A stretch of DNA of 64,000 bases from the NCBI RefSeq assembly GCF_001411555.2, contig NC_049908.1, positions 28,248,724 through 28,312,723 of the forward strand, read 5' to 3'. Each line of letters starts with the position of its first letter. Positions within the stretch are counted from its first letter, which is position 1. Of the stretch, positions 1-11,840 are shown in pieces. Both the position numbers and the translations under genes were made by a program. The stretch comes from Juglans regia. Lineage: Eukaryota; Streptophyta; Magnoliopsida; Fagales; Juglandaceae. Under the pieces are notes generated by a model. The model ran no database searches. It saw nothing but the letters and a program-made list of their open reading frames with translations, and was not told the origin of the DNA.

Positions 1-580
1 ACAAATATTATAGTCTATTTGATATATTTATCGACATCTCTTTTAGTTTAGGTACTAAAATTTGATCAATAACTCTAGAATTAGAACTTTGTTTAAAAAA
101 AATACCACATACATCTTCCACAACCAATGGAAACAAAATTAAATGAACTTAAAAAAAAAAGTAAAAATGGATGCTTCCTTCATAAGATACATCCATCATG
201 ACTTTCTAACTAGATAAGCATTAACTCTAAATTAATTATGCTTACCACAAACTAGGGAAAAAAACAATACTATATAATTTTTTAGTCATTCTATTCATAA
301 GCTGGTATGAGAATACATTATAGATGTGTCACAAATTGATTTGCAAATTAAATTTGTGAATTTTTCATATAAATCAAATCATGTCATATCAGGAATATCG
401 AATGTGTGTAAAGCATGAGCTTATCACTTGTGAATAAGATTTTCTTGTTAATTTTGTTTTGGGTTCTTTTAAGCAAATATATCTATAAATAAGGCTGATC
501 ACAACAATATAAGACAACCCACTAATTATTGTAAAACGTTTTTTATATTTTTTTATAAAATTCATTTCAGAGTAGAGTAG

Positions 581-582
<2 letters not shown>

Positions 583-617
<35 letters not shown>
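583..617. repeat. (TA)n microsatellite
   Basis: Uninterrupted TA dinucleotides over about 35 bp, read directly from the sequence. Confidence 0.9.
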
Positions 618-621
<4 letters not shown>

Positions 622-1848
622 ACGTATGTACTAATGGTAAACTGGTAAGTTACTTGTTAAGTAACAAGTCAATTGCGACTTAAATTTGCATTGTGTACGT
701 ACATACATGACTTCGATTTCTATTAGAGCAAACTATCAAAGGGGCTTCTTATAATTGGAAGCTTTTTGAGGCATTCATGATATATAGTAGTTTTTTAACA
801 TCCAAAGATAATTTATAATAAACTTCTTAATAAAAAAAAAATTCTCAATATATATAACTTGAACCCTATATCTTGATCTTGAAAGCTTTCTAAAGAATTC
901 AATAAATCCCAATTGGATATTTTCAAAGTTTTGAGGCTTTTATCAAATTGCGACTTAGACTATATGTTTTAAAAAAAAAAAAAAAGATGACGGTACTCCA
1001 ATTTTATTAAAAATCCTCACTAATGACAAAAAAAACCGTGATTACAAAATAAATACACGGAGGATTGCTAATTGTCGTTACCCTAAAAAAATATGTTATT
1101 CTTAAAGACCCTCAACCATGAGCACATGATTGTTTCCAACTCAGTCTGACATCTCATTCTTATCCACAGTCTAAGTCATGAACATGAAGCAGCTGCATGC
1201 AAGCTCCCCTAATATATATGATCATCACCATCCTCTAGCTCTTAAAAATAATTAATTATTACTTCCGATTATAATACACAACATACCCTCACTTTTCACA
1301 GCTCCCACGTTACAAACATTACTTATCCACTGTCACTTATATATTTCTTTAATTTATAGGAGTAAAAATATATAAAAAAAATTAAAATTGAAATGAGACA
1401 ACCTGACCGAGGGTAACCCGGTCCGGCTGTAGGCTCAGTTTTAAAATTCGGATTCCGATCTAGGAATACCTGAGTTTTCGGGCCGGGACCAGGAGGAACA
1501 GTACTAGAGATAAGAGATTCAAAATAAAAACTTAAAAAAAAATCATATTTTTAATGAATTGATATCGCATTCGTGGAAGCAAAATAGATTATAAAATAAT
1601 TATAGTATAATAGTCATTTCTTAATTATTTATGTTGCCATCATGTAAAGGCAAGAGTTAAAAGCTAGCTAGCTAGCAGCCTCCAATTGTTCTCATTTTAT
1701 TCTCATGTCTTAAAAGCATTAAAAAATTAGGAAAAAACTTTGATTATGACCTAAAAGATCACTCAAGTTGATCGTTCAGTGTCATGATATCATAAAATAA
1801 GTACTTATAATAATGATATCTAAATTTCCCAATCTTCACCCTGGCCCC

Positions 1849-1851
<3 letters not shown>

Positions 1852-1892
<41 letters not shown>
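1852..1892. repeat. (AT)n microsatellite
   Basis: Uninterrupted AT dinucleotides over about 40 bp. Confidence 0.9.
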
Positions 1893-1895
<3 letters not shown>

Positions 1896-3119
1896 GGGAG
1901 TTAGAGCTCACAAATTTCTCAACCATTTCTCTTTAATTCACAACTTTATTAAACAAAACTGCTATATATTTTTATCAAACAACACTAACATAATATAAGA
2001 AGCACACAGACATGAATTAAAAGGATCCCATGGACTTCCCTAGCTTATAACAGTCCCAACTCCATGCTTATCACCAACTAATTAATAGTCTAATATTAAT
2101 TAGTGCTAATTAAGTGTATTGGAGAATTAAGCCAATCTTATCATGATTTTTTTATTTTTAAATGGACCAAGTGGGCATTTCTAACAATTAATATAATCAC
2201 AAACATTTTAGTACCATTAAATGAAAAAATACCCATACACAAATTCACCATTTCCTATGTATTATTAGGATATTATTGCATTATGCTGATAATTTGGATC
2301 ATTAGATCATGGGCAAATAGATAAACTGCTATATATATCCAAACACAAGTGCTATAATAAAGAGATTTTACAAAAGTAAATTTACAAATTGACATAGATT
2401 CATGTGATATGTTAGATTTAGTTTATAATAAAAGTAACTTTACAACTTGATATATTATATCAACTCACATCAGTTTATCAATTTATTTTTATGATTTTTT
2501 TTTTATGACTAAAACATTTATGGTATCCAAAAGTAGAAATTAATGGTGAAATTATTAGATGCAAATTAGGTGTAAGACATAGTACCAATCAACAATCACT
2601 CCCTTTAATTTGTTCTATAATAATATATTATGATGGATGGATGACTAGTAGCGGCCAACCTTTGAAGATACATTGTTTTCAAAATATACAAAATTAGATT
2701 CTTGAAGATACTTGAGGCCTTGACCCCGGCTGCATCCAACATCATCTTCAATATTTGTCCCTTCTCAGTACATCAATTAAGCACAAGGTGAACGGAAAAA
2801 AAAAAACAAAAAACTTGCAAATCTCATTAATTAATTGATTACATGGTCATGACATAATTTTGAAATCATCAATTTTATAGTTTGTCATGTCTTATGAAGA
2901 AAAGTAGCATATAGCACTCTCATTCAATTTTAGTATTCAAGAAAAAATAAAGAGAAATGTTTTAGCTACAAAGAGAAATCCACGAATTAACATGACTTGA
3001 TGTGATACATTAGATTGTAAAGTTATTTTTATTATAAAGTAGATATAATGTATCATATGAAACCATATCAGTTTAAAGATCAGTTGGGTATTTTTCTACA
3101 AAATGTGAAAAAAAAATAA

Positions 3120-3870
3120 CTCATTTTTTAATATTGCTATGCAAGTGAAAGCTCTCGATAAAACAGAGACTTTGACTAGTTTTTTCTCAATAGCTTGGGG
3201 CTTTAGTATAGGAGGAACAAGAAGATGCACGAACAAGTGACACTTGAATCGAGTCAGGTTGTGGAGCATGCTCTCTCTCTTCACAGGATGTACACAGATG
3301 TAAGACAGAAGTCTAATGCAGAGATTAAGAAGTTATGTGGGTGAAAACCACCTCCTGCTGGTTTTCTGAAGTTAAATGTGGATGGGGCTATATTTAGAGA
3401 TTAACACAAAGCTGGGATTGGTGCTATACTCAGAGATGCTAATAGTAAAACTGTTATGGCTGCTAGCAAAGATGAAGTTGAGGTTGTTGCTCCCGAGGAT
3501 ATAGAGTTGCTTGCTGTGTTTCGAGGCTTGCAGTTATGTGCTCTTATGGGTATTAAAAAGCGGATCATAGAGAGTGAGTGTCTATTGATGGTAAGAGAGA
3601 TTCAAGCTACAACATAGTCTTTTTCAATACTGGGGATTTTATTGCAAGAAACAAAGAAGTGATTGGCTATTTTTTAGGAATATCAGATTCAACATGTGAG
3701 TAGGTTGGGAAATGAGGCTGCTTCTGGTCTAGCCCGACATGCTTGGTCTGTTGAGTCTATTGAGATGTGGTATGATGGTTTTCCAGACTTCATCTCTCAA
3801 GCAATTTGACTTGATAGTAATTTGTAATGTTTATCATTAATATTATGTTTCTTCTTATCAAAAAACAAAA
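3120..3870 (+). mobile_element. LINE (L1-type) 3' remnant with RNase H domain, unit A
   Basis: Decayed 3' end of a plant non-LTR retrotransposon. Translation in broken frames gives the plant LINE RNase H core (a K-L-N-V-D-G-A strand, then an A-G-I-G-A turn and an I-R-D-A-N strand). A C-terminal segment with RLGNEAA-LARHAW follows, and the element ends in an A-rich tail after CTTATC. In-frame stops include TGA at 3342-3344 and TAA at 3402-3404. The same fragment sits at the equivalent place in unit C with different lesions, so it was inserted before the segment was duplicated. Confidence 0.75.
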
Positions 3871-4901
3871 AAAAGTAATTTTGTTATGTGAGCCCCATAT
3901 TTAACCACTTTTTTTAAAGTGAGTGTACGGAACTTACATACTTTAAAACTGTAAATATCATTTCTCTTAGTTCTAACAGTTTGACTAAAAGAGTATTATA
4001 CGTATAAAAAAGAAGTCTCGAATGTGAAAGATTGGTTAAAAAAATTATACTTTGCACTCTTTATACCATCATAATTTTATACTTTTAATTTCAACTATTA
4101 AGACAGATAAAAAATAATAAAAAATAATTTTGACAATCATATTTTAACGAAGAGTGTGAAATATTTTTTTGATAATTTAAATATAATTAGGCATATTAAT
4201 ATTTTTGATAAATATGGTTTTGTTTATGTCTAGGCGTTGTTTTGAGTTTGTGATTGTTTTATTGTATTATAATTTTTCATAAGTTAGTTGTTATTGTAAC
4301 CATAGTTTACCTCTGTCACAAGTGAGTTTTCTTTAATAAAATGCCGAAGATGCTACCCTCCTTTTGGTAAAAAAAAAAAAAAAAAGTAGATTAATATTTA
4401 TAGACTAAAAATAAAATATAGAATTCTTAATTAATAGTTAAAGTTATAAGATGTATTCTTCCTCTCTCTCTATCTCCCTCTTTTAAAGAGAATTTGGGAT
4501 GAATTTGATAAGTGGAAACCTTTTATTTGTTATATAATACACAGTAGAGCTCTGCTTCCAATTGCAGAGAGACTTGTACATTGTTAGCTTTGGAAATAGA
4601 CATTCTATGACTATCCAAAGGATATAAAAATAAATTAGAAAATATTTTTATAAGAAAATATTACAAATAAAATTACCGTAAAATAACTATCACATTCAGC
4701 CAATGGTGTCCTATTTAATAACGTTTATTAATAATAAAAGTCATCATATTAAGTCATATTAATTTCTTGATTTTCGTTTTATAATTTTTAAATATATATG
4801 TATATATATATATATACATATAACGAATCCAAATGGCAAAAATTTCAAGAAATATTTTTGGAGCCAATTTTTTTATATTTTAAATTTTGATGACCAGAGT
4901 C
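3871..4901. other. Upstream region of copy A
   Basis: No gene is seen. The region aligns to the equivalents in units B (about 11840-12690) and C (about 21010-27180). It contains the two sites that are empty here but carry solo LTRs in unit C: near 4580 (TTGTTAGC) and near 4720-4730 (TTTATTAATAATAA). Around 3900-3990 is a MITE half that matches the 46.7-51.3 kb MITE family. Confidence 0.6.
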
Positions 4902-4904
4902 TAA

Positions 4905-5665
4905 GTTTAGATAGCCAACATACCTCAACACTTTTCAAATATTTTCGTACTGTTGGAAATACTCCACATACCAAAAGCAATGAACCATCTTCGTATCAAA
5001 GTTTTTCTAAAAATCACTATAATATTTATCACTATTATATATAAATAAAAAATAAAATCACAATAATATTTATCGCTATTAAATATAAATAAAAAATAAA
5101 ATCACAATAATATTTATCACTATTATATATAAATAAAAAATAAAATCACAATAATATTTATCGCTACTAAATATAAATAAAAAATAAAATCACTATAATA
5201 TTTATCGCTATTAAATATAAATAAAAAATAAAATCACTCTAATATTTATCATTATAATATATAAATAAAAAATAACATTACTATAATATTTATCACTATT
5301 ATATATATAAAAATAAAATCATTATAATATTTATCACTATTATATATAAATTAAAAATAAAATCATTATAATATTTATCATTATTATATATAAAAATAAA
5401 ATCACTACAATATTTATTAATATTAAAAAATCACTATAATAAAATTACTATAATATTTATTACTAAAAATAAAATCACTATAATATTTATGAGACCTACA
5501 CCTTTTTCAACCATCTATCTAAAAATCAACAACTCAACATACTTCACACATTTAAATAACTAAAAATATTTCCAATGAGATCTATAAATTCACTCCAGTC
5601 TCTACTCATAACTATTCATAAATATTCTTAACACTTCTTAGATATTCTCACAATCCAAACGTAGC
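4905..5665. mobile_element. MITE-like insertion carrying a minisatellite
   Basis: This 761-bp block is absent from the homologous position in units B (about 12685) and C (about 27190). It is bracketed by TAA (4902-4904 and 5666-5668), consistent with a PIF/Harbinger-type 3-bp target duplication. The 3' end reads, in reverse complement, GCTACGTTTGGATTGTGAG, resembling the abundant GTTTGGAT-type MITEs. The left end (GTTTAGATAG) is only a partial inverted match, so the exact terminus is uncertain. Most of the interior is the tandem array described separately. Confidence 0.55.
5009..5490. repeat. AT-rich minisatellite, about 45-bp period
   Basis: Roughly ten to eleven copies of a unit containing AATCACTATAATATTTATC followed by an ATATAAATAAAAAATAAA stretch, with small substitutions (CACTATTATA versus CGCTATTAAA). 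The right-hand copies are shortened. It is unique to unit A. Confidence 0.85.
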
Positions 5666-5794
5666 TAATTGTCTGTTCTAAACTAAAAAATCCGTTTTAT
5701 TTTCAAATATCACATAGACTTCTTTCCCATACTCTGCTTTCCCCTGTTTCAACGATTCCAACCAAACTACGTGCGCCATCTGTTCTTATTGGCG

Positions 5795-5826
<32 letters not shown>

Positions 5827-5943
5827 ACATATATAGATATATATCATATCGTCCAACTGAAGGATTTCCGGATTCATTTGAAAGTGTGTGTGGGTTATTC
5901 TGATCTCAAATAGTTTGCTTAAAAGAAGAGTAAAAGCGAAGAC

Positions 5944-8440
5944 ATGGTTCATGGTGGGAAGTTTCTCTCGTTGAATCAGAAGCATTGTGAGTTATTTGAG
6001 TCTCATGAACAGTTAAAGAACCCGCCGTTTGAGTCTAGCAATAACAATAGAAGCTCTGCTTGTGCGCTTCAGATCCAAGAAGCAGCAAATCAGAGGCTGA
6101 TGCAAACACCAGCAGACACTGAGGAAAAGGTGTCTTGAAGCACTCTTTTCTTTCTCCCTTTGTTTCTCCCATTGTATGTCGATCAAGATTCATTTTTTCT
6201 TTTAATAAACGTCTGGTTTTCTTGATCTTTTTCTTGATGAGTTTATGGCTGTTTATCCGCGGGTTTATGCATGGGGTTCAAATAGTCAAATCTGTGGTTG
6301 TTTCTGGTTTGAGGTTTTGGAAAGGTTTTGTGTATCTGCATGGAGAGTTTTGGTGTCTGCATGCAGCATCTGTACTACTCATTGCTGGGGCTTATATATA
6401 GCGTATGTATTTATGGATATTTATATATGTATTATATTAAACTCTATCCCTCTCAAGTTTGGTTTCTGTTCAAAAGATCTGATCTTTTTATTCTTTTCGC
6501 CATTTTTGGAAGTGAACAATGTAGATTTCTGTTCTTTGCGCATGCATTGATATAAATTAATAAGGTTGGTTTCTGTTGTTCTGATATCATTCATGAATTA
6601 CACGCTTAAGTTCTAAACTTCTTCTCTCTCTCTCTCTCTCTCTCGTTTTTTTTTTTGCCACTTTAAACATAATTTGTAGGCTAAGTTGATTGAAGCTCTT
6701 CTGTGCTTGCGTCCTATTGGTTTGACACTCTCGAACATGGCCCCTTTCTTGGGCTTGGATGAACTGGGCGTTTCCCATGCAGAAAACACTACTAAATGTA
6801 CTGATGCTGTTGCTGGGAGTAGTAGTCACAGCTCAGGTCATTCTGGGGTTCAAGAAAAGGCCCGTACTGATAATAAGATCAAGTTGAAGGCTTCAAACTT
6901 CCTCGCATCATTTATTAGAATCGGCTCGTGGAAGGTGATACCCGGAACTTGAAATCTGAAATTAATAAATAATCAAAGACTTAAAGACACAATAAAATAA
7001 AATAAACAATAAGAATATCTGACTGAAAAATGAGCAGGTTGTTGCTAAACGTGAAGGTGCTTTGGTGGCAAAGTGTTACTATGCAAAGAAAAAGATGGTG
7101 TGGGAAATTTTGAAGGATAGTTTGAAGAGCAAGATTGAAATACAGTGGTCTCAAGTTCTAGCAATTAGAGCTTCAATGGTGGAAGGTCAGCCTGGAATTC
7201 TGGAAATTGAGGTCATTCTCTTTATATATATCCTTAAATTGATATAGTCTTTTTTCTTCCTTGTTCAAGTCTCAATTCATCATAGTGTTGTTACTTTTTT
7301 CAGCTCAGTAGTCCACCTGCATTCTATATAGAAGCCAAACCAAGGCCGAGGAAACATACTCTTTGGAAAAATAGTTCAGATTTCACTGATGGTCAAGCTC
7401 TAATTCACAGGTTTATTTGTTTTTTTAATAAACAATATGCTTATATATACACATAAGCTCTTATATTGAATGTTAATTTCTCACTGACACGCTATCTATA
7501 TATATATATAGGAGGCACTATCTTGAACTTCCTCCAGGTGCACTTGACAAACACTTTGAGAAGCTCCTTCAATGCGACAGCCGGATGTTAATTTTGAGCA
7601 TGAGACCATTCCCAAGTTTGAGTTCTCCTTTCTTCCACTCAGATCAAGATCATTTCTACAATGCGACAAGAGAACTTTCTTTGGATTACAATAGAGATAG
7701 GCCAAACATCAGCAGCTCCAGTAATTTGCAGTCGCCTTTCTCGAATATTGTCCCTACTCCTTTTCTGGTTGACATGCAACAAGTTCAAGCTTATCAACAA
7801 ACCAATTACCAACCATGCTTTAGTATCAATGATCCAACAGGTATTGAATTGCAGTAATTTTCTTCCTTTTCAGAACTATGCATGTCAAGGTTTTGACACC
7901 CAAAAATAGTACTGCTCTTTTAACTTTCTTTTACAAATGTTTTGTGAAGGGATGGTTATGAATTTCCCTCTGCATTTTGTTGAGAATATTAGAAACCAAG
8001 GAGCAGAAAATCCAATGATGGGAATGATCTGGGGTCAAGGAATGATCCATTCTGCAAATATCCTGGGAAGAGATCAGATTCAAGAACCATTTTCAATATT
8101 AGCTACATCATCAGATGATCATTTGAGAGATCAGATCATTCAAGATCCGTACAGAAATATTCCTTTAGAAATCCAAATGAATCCAACCATACCTTTTCAA
8201 AACTATAATCAAAACTACAGTGGATCGGCTCCTAATTATGCTGAGCAAGTGCAGAGGTTTAGTTCAGAATCTCAAAGATACGATCTGAATGGAGTTTTAA
8301 ACCAACTGAATCCGAGTGACGGCGAACTTCTTCAATGCAATGATGATCATGATCAGAACAGGTACATAGAAGACAAGTTCTTTTTCTGGAAAAATGAAGC
8401 ATGGAACTGACGATGATTGTGCAGATTTCATCATAATTAA
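5944..8440 (+). CDS. ASG1-like plant protein, copy A (7 exons)
   Basis: Inferred exons: 5944-6129, 6680-6934, 7038-7211, 7304-7410, 7512-7840, 7950-8361 and 8425-8440. All have GT-AG borders and consistent phase, giving about 492 residues. If the last intron is retained, the frame stops at 8410 instead. The central part (about residues 135-285) has blocks I recall from the Arabidopsis ASG1/At2g24100 family: IGSW, a VAKCYYAKKKMVWEIL segment, KIEIQWS (179-185), then PRPRKHTLW (218-226) followed by DFT-GQA and HFEKLLQCD. The C-terminal third is Asn/Gln-rich and probably disordered. The biochemical role of the family is not established; ASG1 itself is linked to seed germination and stress responses. 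Copy A appears intact and shares a near-identical core with copy C. Confidence 0.72.
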
Positions 8441-8816
8441 TAAAGAATATGAGAGATTGATACGTCAACAACATTAATCCCCAACAAGGCCGCATGCATG
8501 CAAGCTGCCTCCAAAGTCTCACTTCAAGCTGCAGAAGGACATTAATCCCCAACATTGTCTTCCAGCAATCTTGGTTTGGCTGCCGTGTTGGCATGATCGA
8601 TCAGGTTTTACATCTTCAACTTAATTATGTATTGCCTCGATCGGATTGCATGCTTTGCATGGATTATTGGGGACGCATTTTGTATTTTAGATTGAGTTGC
8701 AATTTATTCAGAAATATCAATTTTTTATGAGTTGCTGATGACTGCTGGGGATTCTAATGGAACCCGTGATAGCTAGCTAGCTTGTACGGTGTTCCGTACC
8801 TGATCCTATTCCACCA
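8441..8816 (+). other. 3' flank of copy A
   Basis: Probable 3' UTR and flank. The block is conserved in unit B (about 15670-16060), and only its first part survives in unit C. It contains CATTAATCCCCAAC twice (about 8473 and 8540), flanking a short open stretch that could be an alternative terminal exon, although I could not find an acceptor in a suitable phase. Confidence 0.4.
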
Positions 8817-9172
8817 TTTTTATTTTATTTTAGTAAAAGGGGAGGGGGGACGGCTAGGTAGCAATCTTCCCTTCCCTAGACGTGACCGTATGAGGCTATG
8901 AGCCATTCTCCGTTGCGAAATGTTCAGTATGGATCATAGTTATTGCTTCAAGGGCAAGTCCGTCATTACAACACTCTCAAAATATTCAATAGTTATGTTT
9001 CAAGGGCAAGTCCGTCATTACAACACTCTCAAAATATCCAACTAGTTTAAAGCTCATCGCATGGCATAAATGTTAGGTTTTACCATCACAAGTGATTTCA
9101 ACTTATATCTTAACTCGAACTCCTGACTTCGAAGTCATGAAATACCAACTCATACCAACTAGAGTACCACCT
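8817..9172 (-). mobile_element. tRNA-derived SINE, unit A copy
   Basis: On the minus strand a tRNA-like head lies at about 9172-9090 with a degenerate A box (TACTCTAGTTGGTATGAG) and B box (GGAGTTCGAGTTAAG). The unique body runs leftward to an A-rich 3' end (T-rich on the plus strand near 8817-8840). The body carries a local tandem duplication of about 53 bp (8938-9038) around GGGCAAGTCCGTCATTAC, which is single-copy in unit B. A better-preserved copy lies at 17062-17340. Confidence 0.65.
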
Positions 9173-9269
9173 TGATAGTCTATTCCTCCAATTAAACTTT
9201 GGCCATCGATTTCTGTCTCTTTTGCATATGCATCTTTTCATCAAATTATATTATTTATAAAGTATTCAA

Positions 9270-9650
9270 AGTCCAATGTTTTGTATACCGTAACGATGAC
9301 CGTTTCGATCGAGGTAATGAAATGAGATATTTCGATATCAGTATCGTTTCGGATACCGTTTCAAAATAGTCTATATATGAATAGATTATATATATAAATA
9401 TATAAAAATTATATTTCAAAATAATAGTTTATATACGAATAAATTATATATAAATTAAAAATATTTTAGTTTGAATTAAGGAATAAAAAAATGAGCTTGT
9501 AGTTTGAAAAAATGAAAAAAAAAAAAAAAAAAAAAAAAGTAAAGGCCGGAATATTGGCCGGGTCGGGCCGAAACAACCGAAATTCTGACCGGTACAAAAC
9601 TATAATGTTCTATGTACCAGCTACGCCATAGAAACAAAATATTTCGAAAT
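9270..9650. mobile_element. MITE-like repeat, unit A (paralogous to 17436-17800)
   Basis: Contains repeated GACCGTTTCGAT, GATATTTCG and GGCCGGGTCGGGCCG blocks. In unit B the element is longer, and its ends read AATGTTTTGAATATC and, inverted, AAAGTTTTGAATTTC, so short imperfect terminal inverted repeats are likely. The family is not identified. The unit A copy lacks its right terminus. Confidence 0.45.
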
Positions 9651-11290
9651 TTTTTTTAAAAACATATTCTTGCAATATACGGAACAAATTAGTCAATTAA
9701 TTAATGGATGATTGTAAACGTATGAAATCTTTATGAAATTTGACGTGCTCGATTAGCTTAAATAGGATTAATTAATACTCAATCTAACGGTGGGTTCGAC
9801 AAATTTATCATTTTATATAGAAATTAAGAAATTAATTTGGAGGAAAGAAACGAAAAAAAAAAGTTATACCATATGTAACTTGAACATAATCCCATTCGGA
9901 TTAACTCATTGTACATGTATTATACATGATGCATGCATGCATCTATCTATATAAGAACTCTGTAGTTACAAGAATTGGCACAACTCCTTTTATGATTAAC
10001 TCATTGATCCATGAAAAGTATTGCAAATACAAAATGATCATGCCAATTGATCTGATTTGATATGAAATTTCAAATCTATTTTACAATAATAGGAGATTTA
10101 CAATTTAACATAGCACATCTAGTCATATTAATTTATAAGTATATTTTTATAAGATTTTTTTTTTCTAGAGAAAATGCTTCTCTTAACCCGTTGGCATGCG
10201 ATTGTAAAATGCTCTCTGAATTTTTTAATCTTAATAATTTACTCTTCAAGTTTTAAAATTTTTACAATAACACCAATCAAAATCTAACTCCTGATAAATT
10301 AACGCCATGTCATACATAGGGCTAAAAGCCGGTAGGTCCTGATCGGCCTGAAGTTGGGACTTGTCAGTCTCAGTTCAAGAAATTTCATTTTTTTTTTTAT
10401 TTTCGGTCCGGTCTCGGAATGGATTTTTCCCGAACCGGACTGACCAAATAGGAAAATATATATTTTATTTTTAAATATATTATTTTATATGATAATTGTA
10501 TAATTAATTATATAATTTTCATCTAACCTATCACCGCTAACAATATAAAATTTTAAATATGTAATTACAAAGTAATATTCTATTAATTAACTAATGTACA
10601 TTATCAATTAACCTATCACCAATTCACAATTAACTAATTACTAACATCTACATCTATGATCTAATTAAAGTTATTAGACAATATTTTTGTAAAATACCTA
10701 AGTTGTAAGTAAACATAAAGTAATTACAAATATTATTTTAAATTATAATTAACTAATGTATGATATCAATTAACTAACATATCATCAATTCACCATTAAC
10801 TAATTACTAACATCTACATCTATAATCAAATTAAAGTTATTAGATAAATGTTTTGTAAAATACTTAAGTTGCAAGTAAATATAAAAGCATGTATGGACGG
10901 ACCTATGCATAATTCAATTATTTATGATTCATATACAAAATGTAAAAAGTTTAAGCTCATTATGCATTAACTATCATAATATATTGACATACTCTAAGTT
11001 AGTAATAAATTATCAATTAACATCATCAATATAATTATAATTAGTTATTTTTTTAATAAGTTAGTTACAAAATCAACATTAATAATTTACTTAATTTTAA
11101 TTTAGCAACTTAAATAATTTTTTTTTATTAATTTATCTGAAAAAAAGCGAAGAACAAAAAAAATAAAAAATAATTGGGCCAGACTGAACAGACAGACAGC
11201 TACCAGTCTGGGGAAAATGTTGGATCGAAAATTTAGGTAGATCACCTTTTAAAAATGAAAATATTGTTTAAAGTTTGAAAAATTCTATTA
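9651..11290. other. AT-rich repetitive stretch, unit A downstream
   Basis: No gene. A block from about 10320 to 11215 has GC-rich edges (CCGGTAGGTCCTGATCGG on the left, CCAGACTGAACAGAC on the right) around an AT-rich core. It recurs at about 18535-19275 in unit B and looks like a non-autonomous element of unknown family. Confidence 0.4.
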
Positions 11291-11458
11291 TCAAGCTGCT
11301 GTGTAGAGTAGGGATGCAGGACGAAGGGCCACCTTGGTCACGCCCCCTGCCCCACGCGGGGGCAGGGATAGGGAGTTGGGGGCTAGGTCTGTCTACCCCA
11401 CCTCCTGGGGGTGAAAACAAAAAATATTCAAAATCCGCACATACACATGCGCGCGCAC

Positions 11459-11459
<1 letters not shown>

Positions 11460-11524
<65 letters not shown>
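11460..11524. repeat. (GA)n microsatellite
   Basis: About 65 bp of pure GA, preceded by a GC-rich segment containing a short hairpin (CCCTGCCCC / GGGGCAGGG near 11346-11370). The unit B equivalent at about 19502-19524 is much shorter, so the repeat has changed length since duplication. Confidence 0.9.
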
Positions 11525-11528
<4 letters not shown>

Positions 11529-11631
11529 GGGCTGGGAGGCCAGACTTGAGATTGGAATAACTCTTAAAATTTTAGTCATTAACTGTGTATTTTCACAAGT
11601 TGAAATCCACATCTAGTGTGGTTTTTATGAG

Positions 11632-11739
11632 TAAGATCCTTAAGGAGCATCCGTAGCCAATATAATTCATCAACAACCATTGCCAAAGCTCGGCATTCGG
11701 CTTCTGTACTAGAGTGAGAAACCACGCCTTGCTTCTTTT
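11632..11739 (-). mobile_element. Ty1/copia RNase H fragment
   Basis: The reverse complement encodes, without stops, KKQGVVSHSSTEAECRALAM followed by an ELYWLRMLLKD-like end. This is the hallmark C-terminal RNase H motif of copia polyproteins (usual form KK-Q-VSRSSTEAEYRALA). Only about 108 bp survive. The fragment lies exactly between the unit's left edge and the LINE tail, so it probably marks a deletion junction. Confidence 0.8.
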
Positions 11740-11840
11740 TCAGACTTCATCTCTCAAGCAATTTGGTTTGATAGTTATCTGTAATGTTTATTATTAATAT
11801 TATATTTCTTCTTATCAAAAAAGAAAAAAAGTAATTTTAT
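11739..11840 (+). mobile_element. LINE 3' tail remnant, unit B
   Basis: Only the last about 100 bp of the LINE fragment seen in units A and C remain, from the CAGACTTCATCTCTC segment through CTTATC and the A-rich tail. Confidence 0.7.

Larger units (their letters stand above)
1..2505. other. AT-rich spacer left of the triplicated region
   Basis: No convincing gene is visible. The stretch is AT-rich with short broken frames. It holds two long TA microsatellites (about 583-617 and 1852-1892). Two short blocks, around 490-540 and 930-965, closely match a contiguous block at about 16128-16210 in unit B. Near 2350-2490 lies a degenerate copy of the palindromic MITE family also found at 53349-53515. 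Confidence 0.6.
2506..11628 (+). repeat. Tandem segmental duplication, unit A
   Basis: First of three head-to-tail units. The left edge (ATGACTAAAACATTTAT, near 2500) recurs at about 19627, the start of unit C. The right edge (about 11610-11628, GTGGTTTTTATGA) is repeated at the B/C junction. Order inside: LINE RNase H remnant, AT-rich upstream region with a MITE-like insert, ASG1-like gene copy A, tRNA-type SINE, two further mobile-element-like blocks, GA microsatellite. Units differ mainly by transposon insertions and deletions. Confidence 0.8.

Noticed and set aside
5009..5490. CRISPR-like regular repeats
   Set aside because: The 45-bp units are directly adjacent with no unique spacers. 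It is an AT-rich eukaryotic minisatellite.
7496..8594. Minus-strand frames over copy A exons
   Set aside because: Antisense shadows of ASG1-like exons 5-7; the plus strand has the splice sites and the family motifs.
11268..11616. 113-114-codon frames on both strands
   Set aside because: They are produced by the GA/CT microsatellite (Arg-Glu or Ser-Leu runs).
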